From contig KQ965791.1 in assembly GCA_001574975.1 (NCBI GenBank), positions 72,623 through 136,622 of the forward strand: a stretch of DNA of 64,000 nucleotides, in the 5' to 3' direction. Positions 1 through 11,738 of this stretch are shown here, one piece after another. The DNA comes from Gonapodya prolifera JEL478. Lineage: Eukaryota > Monoblepharomycota > Monoblepharidomycetes > Monoblepharidales > Gonapodyaceae. Position numbers and translations under genes: made by a program. The stretch's first letter is position 1; each line of letters starts with the position of its first letter. The notes beneath the pieces were generated by a model. It did not search any database and was not told the DNA's origin. It worked only from the letters and a program-made list of their open reading frames with translations.

Positions 1-1783
1 TCCCTCCTCAAGCATCAAATTCTCCTTCGTGTCAGTTCCGTCCTCCGAAATATCTGCCACCTGCACATCTCCCGTAACCAAGTTGGCATCGCGGTCCTCG
101 ACACCAATGGAGATGGTCACAATGAGGGCGACGACTGTGAATGCGATGAAGATGGCTTGGGTGAGCGCGTAGTTGGGCACGGAGCCCCCCTTGTAGTCAC
201 CTTTGGGAAGTTGGGAAAGTGCCGAAGGTCATTTGAAAGAATCAAACGGCGCATGTGGTGATCGACTCACGGGTTGGGTAGTTGTCTGCAATAGCCGCCT
301 CGATCTGCGCACTTGCCGCACTGATCATGTTCCCCGTGTTGTACATCAAACCCGGGAATGTCGCTCTGATCGACGGTGGCGAGATCTCGGTCAAGTACGA
401 GGGAACGCATCCCCACGCGCCCTGAACGAAGAACTGCATCGCGAAGCCGGCACCCTGGATCCCGGCTTTGCTGGAGGAGAACGCCCACGGGTAGATGAGG
501 ACGCCCGCGCAGAAAGCCGAGAAGATGATCGCACGGCGGCGGCCAAAGTACTGGCCCAGGAAGCCGATGAGAGTGCCCCCGATGATGGCGCCGGTGGAGC
601 TGATGGCGACGGTGGCGGCTTTGTCGGAAGAAGAGTAGCCGAGTTGTTTGGTGATGTAGGTGGGGAAGAGATCCTTGCGACACCATGTGGTGAGAAACGT
701 GGATGAAGGGTGCAGATTATGTCGAGAGATGAAGCTTCGCATACCTGACTCCCGTGCGAGAAGAAGTTGAAGAAAGTCATCAACAAGATGCAGTAGATAG
801 CACGGGGCCAGTACAGTTTCATGGTGATGCCCAGATCAGCAAGGAAGTTGGAGTGCGTCGCGGCGCGGCGCTTCTCTTGGTTCTGGTACGCCTCGCTCTC
901 CGGGACCAAGAATCGAATAACAATGATGAGAACGGCCGGGAAGCACCCGATGTAGAAGAGGGCGCGCCAGTTGCTGGGATAGTACATGTAAACGAGAGAA
1001 AAGAGACCCGAGGAGATGAGGTTTCCGGTGGCATAACCTTGCTGCAGGATGCCGGAGAAGAGACCACGGCATTCGGCGGGAATGGCTTCCATGGCGAGGG
1101 AGGCACCGAGACCCCATTCACCTCCCATTGCTGAGTGGTCGCATTCAGATCGTGTGCCAGTTGGTCGGTCGAAAATTGTTGCCGAAGCTCCTCAGAAGTG
1201 GCACTCACCGATTCCAAAGAGACTTCGCACAACCAAAAAGCTCGCAAAGTTGGGACAGAAACCAGTGGCGAGTTCGAGAATCGAATACATCTGATTGAGA
1301 GACGGGACCACAATCAAACCAAGTCTCGCGCCTCGGGGAGCAATGAACAAGACTTACAATGACGTTAATCATCAAAGGATATCGTCGCCCCCACTTGTCC
1401 CCAGCAAGACCGAAAATGAGTGCTCCCACGGGTCTCAGCAGCAGCGTGAGGGTGATGGCACTTGTGACGGCGCTGTCGCTAGTTCCGAACTCCTTGGAGA
1501 TGTCGGAGACGGCCAGAGTGAGAAGAAAGTAGTCCATAGCGTCAAGGGCCCATCCGAGAAAAGCCTGCGCCAGCAAAGGGAGAAGATGTTCAGTTGCACT
1601 TTCGATGGCCAGCAAGCGCCAACTAAGTGATATATTTACCGCCGTGAAGACCACCCATTGTTTCGGTGAAAGTTTAGAAAGCAATGCAATAGGGCTCTCT
1701 GGCTTCCGTATAGGCTCCGTGACAAGTTTTTTCAGTGCGACTTTGGCGTTCTTGAGCGAAATAGTGCTCTCGCGGGCCGACAT
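1..1783 (-). CDS. JEN1: Jen1-type monocarboxylate/proton symporter (MFS), 3' end cut by window
   Basis: Major facilitator plasma-membrane transporter for lactate, pyruvate or related carboxylates. Exons read from the sequence are 1783-1640, 1564-1358, 1290-1209, 1130-745, 673-271 and 200 to beyond position 1; all junctions keep frame. The start MSARES was chosen because the upstream extension begins only with a non-ATG codon. The Jen-family signature N-x-x-S/T-H-x-S/T-Q-D-x-x-x-T is present exactly as NFFSHGSQDLFPT, split by the intron 744-674. MFS motif A-like GDKWGRR follows the second membrane segment, and GGEWGLG matches the fourth-helix motif of the family. The last visible residues form a hydrophilic, probably cytosolic tail (DGTDTKENLMLEEG), so only a few codons should be missing. 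Substrate within the carboxylate group cannot be read from sequence. No frame breaks are seen. Confidence 0.9.
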
Positions 1784-2811
1784 CTGGTCGTTGGACCAAA
1801 ATCGAGCAGCGTTTGGATTGAGCAGGCGATCTAGACGTCGTGAGGATGCGGAAAGAAAACGGTTAGGCGAGTTTGGAACGGGTCCGGTAACAGATTCACT
1901 ACACGTCGCGAACACTTGCCTTCTGCAGGATAGACTGAATCGACTGCGATAACAGAAGATGACTTCAACCGTCCGCTCGGCAGACTCACAAAGACTTTTG
2001 CGGTGGGTTCGGTCGGTTTTAAGGGGGAGAGGGGCGTGACGTCCTTATATTGAGATCCTCTCGCGCGCCAAGACAATCCTGCCTTGGCAAACAGCTCATG
2101 TCCCGCTGCGTGTTCATCGGGAGCTAATTAGCATTGCCCCAAATGCATTTACACTATAGTCATTATTATCGCTCGATTTTCATGTTCACTGTAGTCCCGT
2201 GCGGCGTGCTTGTTACATTTGAGGTCGGCTGACTGTGCTCCGATTCGATTGCAGACCAACCTGTAAGGTCAAGAGAAAACCGAGCGACCCGCTTTGAGCT
2301 AGCGTCATACATACGCAACGAGTGACCTTCCGACTCAAAGCTCAATGAAATGAGGTTTTGTCTCCCACTCAGGATCATGAGTCATATTGATATTGACGGG
2401 GGGCATCACTCTCCACAGACTTTGAGTTGCACACCTAATTAAACACTAGTGATTCGCGAAAAACGCTTTGCGGCTCTCGTCCATTACCTTGTGCACCTGA
2501 CGCCACGTTCTCCAGAGAAAAACTGTCGTCGACGGCAACATAAACTCCCGGCGTCCCTCATGAAACTTGCAGTGATGATTCGGCGTATTTCCCCACAAAC
2601 ACAAGTAGGCCGAAAGTTATTTTTGAAGGTGGGTCCAAGTATAATAACGATCACACAAGATATTTCAGAGAAGCCCCGAGGAGCCCAAAATTATTTGCGT
2701 CGCCACCGCTACCAAAGTTCTTGTGGCGCATGGCAGCTGTTAGAGTTATCAGAACAGGACTGAAGAAGCGGCTGATGTCGACCTTCTTGAAGGCGCGAAG
2801 GATTCCTCACT
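1784..2811. other. intergenic, upstream of the transporter
   Basis: This stretch should hold the promoter of the minus-strand transporter. ORFs on both strands are short, overlap each other and match nothing I recognise. No RNA gene or clear repeat is seen. Confidence 0.5.
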
Positions 2812-2976
2812 CAGGGCTTTCGCGGAGTTCCAGCGGGCACACTGTTGGAGCTTTGGAACACCGAAAGCGTCCAGGAAGAAGACGACGAATGAATTCTGGA
2901 GAAATTGAATAAACGGCTGTTTGTGAGTTGCAAGGATGACCTCTGTAGAGGCCTGAAGGAATAGACTCGGTCGAAA
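2812..2976 (+). pseudogene. relic of a MYND-finger gene 3' end
   Basis: About 165 bp align by eye to the 3' end of the MYND gene at 4.0-4.2 kb. Shared landmarks are the AGCGGGCACACTG segment encoding the finger's last helix, GTGAATGAATTC or its equivalent at the stop, and the downstream GGATGACCTCT(G/A)(T/C)AGAG and AGACTCGGTCG segments in the 3' flank. The zinc ligands and upstream coding sequence are gone. Because the non-coding 3' flank is shared, this looks like a DNA-level segmental copy rather than a retrocopy. Confidence 0.65.
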
Positions 2977-3285
2977 TTTGAAGTAGATTTTGGTGTTGTG
3001 GAAGCTTGCCGGTAATTTGCTGTGAGGGGAAGTGGGGGGTGAATTTTGTGAAGTTTGCATGACCGAAGCACAGATACATAACCATCCTTTGATTCAATCT
3101 CCTGCTCGCTCCGATTGAAATTCAAACCCGTTTGCTGGTCTACATGGAGGATGTATCGCGATGTGATGAACTTGTGGAGCTGATGAGTCCCGAGAGGATG
3201 GATTTGGGAATGCAGGCAGCTGTGAACTGAAGCATTTTCGGTTCCAGATAAACCCGTACAATACGAGGAAGTAGCAGGTAGCGGA
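2977..3285. other. intergenic spacer between MYND relic and MYND gene
   Basis: Nothing recognisable. Open frames on the minus strand across it have no family features. Confidence 0.4.
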
Positions 3286-4115
3286 ATGACCGCCAGCGAG
3301 CGAATATTGGTGCTCCCTAGTACCAAAACGGCGAGGTCACAAAGCGAAAGGTCATCAGTCGTCTCTTTGCAAGTGCATATGGGAGGTATATGGCGCGACA
3401 TTGCTTTCCGACTGTATCAACCTAAGCTTCGCATCGACGAAAGGGAACATTTTGCCGTCATATGCCAGCAATCCCGTGCACTTTGCCGGATACTATTGCA
3501 ACCTTCCCTGAAATTACTCCCGCAATTCATTGACACCATTGCGCAGACGATCTCGAGATGCCCTCCCTCACAGAAGAAAAAGGACACACACAAAAGTGCA
3601 GAAACTGGCATTAAGTGTCTCAACCACATGCTACACAGTAGGGCGAGGCTCTTATCGCCTGATATCAGTTGTGAAGCTGCGACATACTTTGCAAGTGTCG
3701 CAAGACGACATGCTTGGTTTTATCCTACTCTGAAGGAGCTGCTCCTCTTTGCAGCGAGGAACACACCCTGGACAACAAAACTAGAGAAGCAGTACTTGTG
3801 TACTGCCTTTGCGAAGCTTTCATACGGCAGCAGCACAACTTGCGGATTCCTCTTACGGAATATGTCACAGGCATTCCGCTTGACTGCAGGAAAGAACTCC
3901 GTTTACTATGGAAGATATGGAAAGAACTAGATGTCGAGTCTGTGTGTGCCGCAACTGGGTGCACAAACCTGGCACCCACAAAAGAGTGCGACCGGTGTCA
4001 CATCACGATGTACCGCAATGCAGAGTGTCAGCGGGCACACTGGAAGCTGCACAAACCGGTTTGTCGAGAGGATCTCTGGAGCATTGAAGGCGTTAAGGTT
4101 GAAGAAGGTGAATGA
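3286..4115 (+). pseudogene. MYND zinc-finger gene with a frameshift
   Basis: The N-terminal part reads in one frame from ATG 3286 (helical segment with RLYQPKLRIDEREHF) through YPTLKELLLFAARN. The homologous continuation LDNKTREAVLVYCLCEAF lies in another frame, so a small indel near 3755-3775 separates them; comparison with the copy at 13.6 kb shows these belong to one protein. The C-terminus holds the MYND finger: C-x4-C, then C-D-R-C, then ECQRAHWKLHKPVC. The ligand that normally follows the aromatic residue (Y-C-S) is Arg here (MYRNAEC), so one zinc ligand is missing. MYND fingers mediate protein-protein contacts in many eukaryotic regulators; no other domain is recognised. A sequencing error could explain the frameshift but not the lost cysteine. 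Confidence 0.65.
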
Positions 4116-4728
4116 ATTCCGAGGCTAAAGTTCGTCGTGAAGATTTGGAAGGATGACCTCTACAGAGGGCTGAAGGAATGGACTCGGTCGTAAGTCTAAG
4201 AGGATTACTGGAAGCATTGTACCCTGCCGTTATTGGGGGTATGTAGCTTTTGCTGAACTGAATGAGTGATTTTCATCATTAATTCTGAACGACCTTTGCT
4301 TCTGGTTTTATAGTTGATCCTGCATTAGAAGTTCTCGCAATTAATCTTTCGAGAAAACGTGTACAGAATCGCACTCTCTCTCGTTCACGCAATTGCTCTT
4401 GACTTTAACTTTTAATTCATGGGTTTTTTGTTAGGTCAAACGCGATGGTTACGGTCACCAGAATGAGTGTGGCGGGATGGGTGGCAAAACTGTCTCCACC
4501 TGTCACCATCCAATCTTCGAGCAGATGTTACCGTCTTCTTCACGGGTAAAGCACGATGCACACTTACATTTATTGCAAACAAGCCTGGACCCGATCAAAA
4601 GTCTTCTGATGGCTGCCTGAGGATGTCAGACATCAAAACTCGCTTGGACCATCCATCCCTCATAACTGTGCGATCGGTCGAGCGAAACGTTCTTCTTCTT
4701 CAATCCCCGCAATCGGATCTGGCTCTTC
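4116..4728. other. intergenic between MYND gene and TmcB-like gene
   Basis: The first 80 bp share the 3' flank repeated at the 2.8 kb relic. The rest probably carries the promoter of the gene starting at 4729; nothing else is recognised. Confidence 0.4.
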
Positions 4729-7700
4729 ATGTCCAACGCGTCGAGTGATGAACCCTCGTCGTCGAATCTGGAGCTTCCCAACTCCAAGCTACGGCAGCAA
4801 GCGGTACTCGAATCAGCTGTGATGGATAACTCTAGCAACGATGTTACTGCCGCCACGAAAGTCAACAACGATCGAGCGGATGCAGCGAGTCGGAATGTGT
4901 GGGCAGCGAAACGCAAACTCGAACGGGAAAAGGCGAATCTGCATCGATCGCGCCTTCAGGTGACGATATTTCAAGTTCTGCACTCCATGGTGACAGGTGA
5001 GCCACCCCACCTCGCTTTCCAAAGTCGTCCGTGGGCTGTTAACACAACATCTACTACCCACTCGAATAAGGAAATGAAATGCACTGGAGACTTGCCTTTC
5101 CCCTCTTGGCGTTCGAAGACATGCAAATGCTGTACTATTGCTGGCACCCTGGTCACAGGTATGTTGAAAGTACCCGTCAGCATATTTTTTGGAAGTGTGA
5201 AGAATAAACCATTACTCAATAGCTTCCCCGGAATGCCGAGTTGGATACATTACATATGGAACCCTTTGATTCTACGACCAGAATCTTACGAGCAGTTTCT
5301 TATTATCTTTGGTGTTGCTATGGGGATAGGTACGTCGACTTGAGACCTCTACTGAACCCTGAGCTATTGAAGCTTCATTTCGGGAAGTTACGGTGCTTGT
5401 TGGGACTGTCATTTTCTGCGCTATTTCGTTCTCGAGTGGGAAGTTCAAATACATATTTCCACTCAATGTTCTTCGAGCTGGTACTCTCTTGGCGGTTGGT
5501 ATTCTCAACATTCGTGGGTATCCCTTTCTGAACATCCGCGAGGGTTTCCACTAAGTAGACACATGACTCTTTGTGCTAGCCATCGCGGAAGTGTTTATAA
5601 CAGTCTTGCATTGCGAGAATGGGGCCATCTCCTTGTACCCTGCAGTGACATGCTACTCGTCCATCGCGCATCTAATCCCGTTTATTCTTGCTGGTAGGTC
5701 ACCTCGTTCGCAATCATCGCAATTTGTTCTGAATCGGTGTTCTGAATTTATTCAGTGATCGGTCTCCTGCTCTTCGTTCCGTACGCCTTGTCGCTCTCTT
5801 ATATTTACGTTGATGGTAATCCAAAGAGTCCCAAGAACGTGATGACCCGCTCCAATGGTCGAACGGATATGCTTTATCTTGCTATCAAGCTTACGGTTGT
5901 GTTCGTCTGGGAGTTCGCTTCCTCTTCCAGTACAAAATTGGCTGTTCTTGTACCTTGCCTGTTGATTTTGACAAAGGAGATCGTACACAAGCAGCCGTTC
6001 CACAATGAAATTTTGCAGATGATTAGATCGGGAATGCTCATGGCAGCCACACTCTCAGTGAGTTTTAACGAACATAAGTATTGTGGCACAATATATTTTA
6101 CGGATCTCATGAATGTTAAGGCAACGGTCGCTTTAATTTCTGAAATAGCCGCACCTAGTGACAGTATTCTTCCTTTTGCACTACTCTGCGCGGCGCTCAT
6201 TGCCGGGTTTGCTGGCGGTGCCGTTTTAAATAACCTTGTGCTTCGCTGGATCACAGTTCGAGTCTATGATCGATTTCAAAAGCGTGTAAGAACAATGCAC
6301 AAAGCCGATGTCGGAGTCGTGAGCTTCGCAGCTCTACCGCAACTTGGCCTTAAGGGAAGGGCTTTTGAAATGCGAAATGACCCGACTGCTGTGCTAGGAA
6401 CACTATCCGAAGACATTAGGAAGCTTACGTCGGAAAGATCACACGTGGATGTGAGTGAAGAATTGAATGTGTGCTCATTCGCCGTTCTGTAATGATCTAT
6501 TTGATGGACCTATCTGTAAAGCCTCCCATGTTTGAATCACCACACGAAGTTGAAGTTAGTTTCGCAATTCGGCGTGATGTTGGGATATTGAACTGACCAG
6601 TTCGCGTTTCACTCTCAAGCTTGCTTGTCGCTTTGTCCGATACTCAAAAAATCCCCGATCCCTTCTCCTCATGCGAGAGATCTTTGAAGCCGCGTTTCTC
6701 CAGTATCCGAAGGATGGCTATGTGCACATTCAAGCTGCGCTCTATCTTCTATCTTTTGGAGCAGAGACCACAATGATGCTACACCCGGAAGAAACAAATG
6801 CAGAAAAGGTACGTAGCCATCAAATTGCTGTTTCGACTTGTTTTGAATCGGTATCCTGCACCATTAAAGGCGGAGGAAATCTTGTTCAAAATTTTGTCAT
6901 TGAAGACATCGTTTGATGTTCAGTTCTTAACGTTTGCTGCTGAGAAAGAGATTGAGCAATCGAGAAAAGTGAGCTTCTGCCATGATAGAAGTGTTCTACA
7001 TTTCCGGAATCTCCTCTTCCCTCATTCAGAGTCGTGAAGTGATGAAAAGCGATTTAAACGTTTCTAGGTTTGTTCACTTTACCATGTGGTCTTGCCTCAC
7101 AACTAACGCTGACTTGAGTTTACGTTCCATTTTTGGCGTCAGTTATGTCGAGGTTTTGAGGTTTGTGTTGCGATCATTGTGAACGAAAGTCGAAATGCAG
7201 AGCTGACTTATTCTCGACATAAAGTCAAGAGAAATATGCGAAAGGTGAGATTTTTCTTGGATATGCTCTCGGCAATGCCGCAAAAGTCTACATATTCCCA
7301 CAGCACATCACCTCGAAACACTTTTACAACTTAAGGCATTTTGGACCATTGTGCGACGCGCTACAACGTCAAAGGACTATCTTTTATATCCCAATTATCT
7401 GTCCGGTATCGCGTCTTCGACGATGATGTGCTCTGAAAGCTACAGAAAAATTCTCGAGCGATTTCCAAAGTCCAAGGTCAGAGATGATGTTTTTTCATCC
7501 AATCATTGGCTGATTTTCCATTATTTTCTAACGAGGGAAGATGGCTCTACGGCTTTACTCTCAGTTTCACAGTGTGGTATTGACAGATGCAGAAGAGGCA
7601 AGGAGGCTGCTGACCCTCGCTGATGGTAAGATTGATGACTGGGACCTACACATTGATGATTGATGGTACAACTGAACTTCTTTTTACCCATCAAGAACTC

Positions 7701-10700
7701 GAAGACACTGCAAATGCGAGTACATTGAGTGCTACGCTTGAGAGTTCTCCCAGCGCCATCGAAATGCAATTTGAAATGAAAGACACTGAAAGAAGTCCTT
7801 CCACGGAATTTACCCCGGAGGATAGTCCACATGGTCCTAACGTTTCGAAGTATAGCATATCAGTTCCACACCCCGACGAAAACATGGCTCCAGTTCCAGT
7901 TATGGAGGAAGTTGTGAGGCATAGATCAAGCCGAAAAGCAACAAGCTCTCATGGTTCGAGCACCAGTGAAGGCCGTGAGGCCCGACGTGCAAGAGTAATG
8001 CGCATGGAATTCACTCGAAGGATTAAGGTACATATTTTGTTTTGTGAGACGTTCCTCAATTGCTGACATTTCCCGGCGATTACTGTGAAGTCTGTACCTC
8101 AAACCTATAGTCGTCGCCTTCAAGTCATTATGGTCATCATTGGCGCTACAATTGTTTTTGCGCTGGCATACTCCAACATCGTGTTCAGAACTTGTATGTA
8201 TTGTTGTGGGAAGGCGATATTGAACACCTCTGACCATTACTGAACAGTGGATGATGCTGCTTCCGAGTTTCTTTTGACAACTGACATCGGTCGGATCGGA
8301 ATAGCGCTATGTCAAGGAGCTCGTTTGATGGGATACTGGGCAAGCAAGGGAAACGCGGAGCAGTACCAAAAGTGGAAGACTGAACTGCAAAAATACCACA
8401 ACATCTTTGCCACTACTGCTATGCCATATCTGAATGGTCAAAGTGATATGGAAGATGTTGTTGCGGCTGTTCTGGTGTTTGATGAAGTGACGACGTCTTC
8501 AGGACGGACATATCCTCACTTGAAGATGATGAATCAATATGAACTTGCCTCCAACGCCTTAGAGGCAGCCCAAAGCCTATTATTGGAAGGTACGTTGAAA
8601 GTGAGCCATGGAGGCAACATATGAAGTTGAACTCACGTCTCATTACATCAGACATGATGTATTTTCAGAGGATTTCTCCTTCAGATGATCGAAGGATGCG
8701 GTTTTTGGTTGATAATGTTAGAACTATTGGACGTAGTTTGTTTGGTAAGCGATGAATCAGCTTACATACGGACTTTACTAAAGGGGAATGTTGAAGAGGT
8801 TAACATCGTTGGGGAGTCAAATTGTGAGGCGTTCAGTCATCGAAACCTTCTATAAGACTCTGGTTTCTCATCCTCGTTTATTCTAAAGTCCTTTCATCGA
8901 CGAACACCCAGCTTCTTACACTTTATGTGAGTCCATTGGTTATGTATTACGTACGAAGTTTGGGTCTTTAACAGACACATACAATCGAAGGCTCTACTTG
9001 TTCTGCAAGGAATATGTGTCATTGCTCTCGGCATATTTGTGTTCTATCCTTTGCTCACAGGAACTCATAGATTACAAGTAAGGCCTTTAACATGCTTCGC
9101 GCACTCTTCTTCTCCTCATTTCTTCTCGTAGCTCCGTTATTTGAAGTATATCCGTCATCTTCCAAAAAAGGTCCCAGACGAGATCCTATTATCTATCGAT
9201 GAACAACTCGAGTTCCTACAAACAGATGATGGTGTAAAATTACCTTCCAATATTGGACAGGTGAGGAAATCGAGCGCTTTGCTATCGTGATATGACAGAT
9301 TTTGAAGGTGATCGCACATGGTGTGCTTTGCGAAACTACTTTAGGATGGGCCGCGGAGCAGTCGGCGTTGGAAAGTGGCGCTCAATTTTTCAACTTCTTT
9401 GATAGCAATCGCAATCTTTTCAATTGCGGTGCTTGTGCCGATATTACTAAGACTGCCCATCAATGAACAGTACGTCAAGGTAGGCAAGGTAACCACGGTC
9501 CACGATCCTCTTGCTGAGTCCAGTCACGAAATTCATAGATCGTGAATTACACTGGATCTGGAAGGAAGTATCACTGTCGAGAGATCCGTGTGTTTGCATA
9601 CGAGGTCAGTTCTGGATTTGCAATTCGAAAGATCAATTTTTTATTTCCGGGACAGGTCCTCTTGGGTGATCATGCAACCTGGCCATACGGAGTTCCAGAG
9701 ATGTATTTGGAAGAAAGGTGAGACTTTGAGCTCAGGTAAAAAGGTGCTTTAAGATTCACGTGTGTTTTTGGCGACTGGGACGTCCAGTATCAACGCTTTA
9801 GAGGATCTGCAGCGGAACACTGTCACTGGACATGGGCAATTAGAAATCCCCCCAAGTACCTCTATGGATATCATTTCTTCGGTAACAGAGACAACGTGAG
9901 TGATAAACGCCCCTCCCCCAAAAAGAGTTGTCGCCAGTCTTGACTCTTATGTCGAATCAAATCGCAGAGGTTGCCAAGTTGCTTCATGTGACCCGAATTC
10001 CAGATACTACAATGCATCCATTGGTTTGTTTCACCCCATCGTTTCGCGGCACGAAGTACGACTTCACATGGCAGTAACATTCCCATTTTTAAAGGGGTTA
10101 CATATGAATCCGTCAGGCGACCAATCGACAATCAAGTGAGTTATTGGTGGTATGAGAGTATTTCGTGTGGTCTCATCAATCTGCAAAATTCCCTAAGATG
10201 AATGATTACATCAAAACAGCACGATCATTTTTGGCACTTAATGGCCTGCGGGCGACCGAAAACTTTGCTGATGATCGTTTGCTTAACCTTGAGAATTCAT
10301 GGCAAGATATGTGAGCTAAGCTGGAGGCGTAAGTTGCGATTCGTAGTTACGATACTTTTACCTGGCAGTCTTGGGGCATTGGTCAAAATCGACAACCTTA
10401 TTCTGGTAAGATGAAAAGCGTCTATTCTCACTTTGGCAATATAATATCGACATGAAACTGCAGAACGTGTTCATCCCTTCTGGAAACATGCAGGCACAAG
10501 CAGCATCCGAGGCTATTTTTGCAATCGCCCTCGTGGTCGTGGCAGCGCTTTACTCGCTCAATTTTCGGCGAATGCTTCGTGAGACTGAACATGAGATGGA
10601 AGCCATGGTCAACCTCCTCCACAGTGAGTGTCTCCGTCAACGTTTTCAGGGAAACAAGCATTCAATCAGCAAAATTTCAGTGATACCTGCCCATGCTGTT

Positions 10701-10775
10701 AATGCCAATGCAAAACTTTCACGGCTCATCCAGTCTGGGGGAATTTTTCTTAATGATGACGACGATGGCAATTGA
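4729..10775 (+). CDS. TmcB-like multi-pass membrane protein, many exons
   Basis: A single gene of many short exons is the best reading of this 6 kb. It starts MSNASSDEPSS and runs through a basic helix (NVWAAKRKLEREKANL). Successive exons then encode hydrophobic segments (for example VTVLVGTVIFCAISFSSG, PAVTCYSSIAHLIPFIL, VIGLLLFVPYALSLSYIYV and FALLCAALIAGFAGGAVL). A cytosolic stretch with half-TPR-like repeats follows (REIFEAAFLQYPKDGYVHIQ; SYRKILERFPKSK near 7440), then a Ser/Thr-rich linker at 7.7-8.0 kb and a second membrane half (RLQVIMVIIGATIVFALAYS; ALLVLQGICVIALGIFVFYP; FSTSLIAIAIFSIAVLVPIL; AIFAIALVVVAALYSL). It ends in an acidic tail, stop at 10773-10775. Membrane half, alpha-solenoid repeats, membrane half is the layout of TmcB-like proteins, which are abundant in chytrids; their function is not established. 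Some 5' and 9.7-10.4 kb exon borders remain uncertain. Confidence 0.6.
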
Positions 10776-11738
10776 TGAGGAAAGCAATTCGCTGTATTTC
10801 ATTCAAAAAGAATGAAAGAACCAATCCTTGTTTTCCGAAGGATGTATAATTATTTTAATTGCATCAGGTGCACATTCCGATCTGGGATCAGTTGACATTC
10901 GAATTTCTTTTGCTTGTACACGAGATTTGGCGTTTGGCACGTGGAGAAGTTAGAATAGCAAAAAGGGATGACATTCGTTACAATTGAACACTGCTTACTA
11001 CAGTTAATTGAATTGATTGTACGGCAAAGATCTTACTAGCCAATTATTTGATGCACTGATATTCGAGTACATGTAATAGTACCAGCCAGATGAATACAAA
11101 ACGACTACGATTCATTCAGAAACGTTCACCCGGACCGTCCTCGTCTCGAGATGTTGGTTTACGGGCCGTTAGTCACCATTCCATGGGAAGCGCCGGCGTC
11201 CCGCGCCTTATTACCGTCGAGGTCCTTCTCGCAGGAGAAATCGGGCGCTCGCAATGCCTCACTGCCGTTCGGACGTCCCGCCAGCCCGGAATCGCGGTGT
11301 GTCAGGCGGGACCCGCAATTTCACCTCCCCAACTGTATTTCCACCATCACGTCGAACTCCACATCCGATACATTGGAACAAACCACATACCGGTCGCCTC
11401 AGTGAATCGTCTGATGTTGATGGCAGGAAACCAGTTGCAAAGAACGCAATCCAGTGGTCGCCGCCCAAGGGATGGTCTGGCCATCCATCACGATCCTTTT
11501 GAGGTGCTCGGTGGAAAGATGGCTCTCGATTTCCGTCGGCGACGAGGTTTTCCGGTGATGTCGCGAAAATGTGTAAAAGGAACAAATGGTTTGGGGGTGA
11601 GACCAAAAACACGGTATAATTTTGCAGTGTTTCAAGTCATTCAATTCATCGGGCGCTCGCCCGCACATTATGACGTTCCAGGTTCGCAAACTCCTCAATT
11701 TCGTGGCATCGCGCTGGAGAGTCTCGAATGAAACATCA
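10776..11738. other. intergenic with overlapping unassigned ORFs
   Basis: From about 11090 to 11740 both strands stay open for 80-210 codons, but no frame has family motifs and the minus-strand frame overlaps the F-box start. This may be a decayed gene; none is called. Confidence 0.35.
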
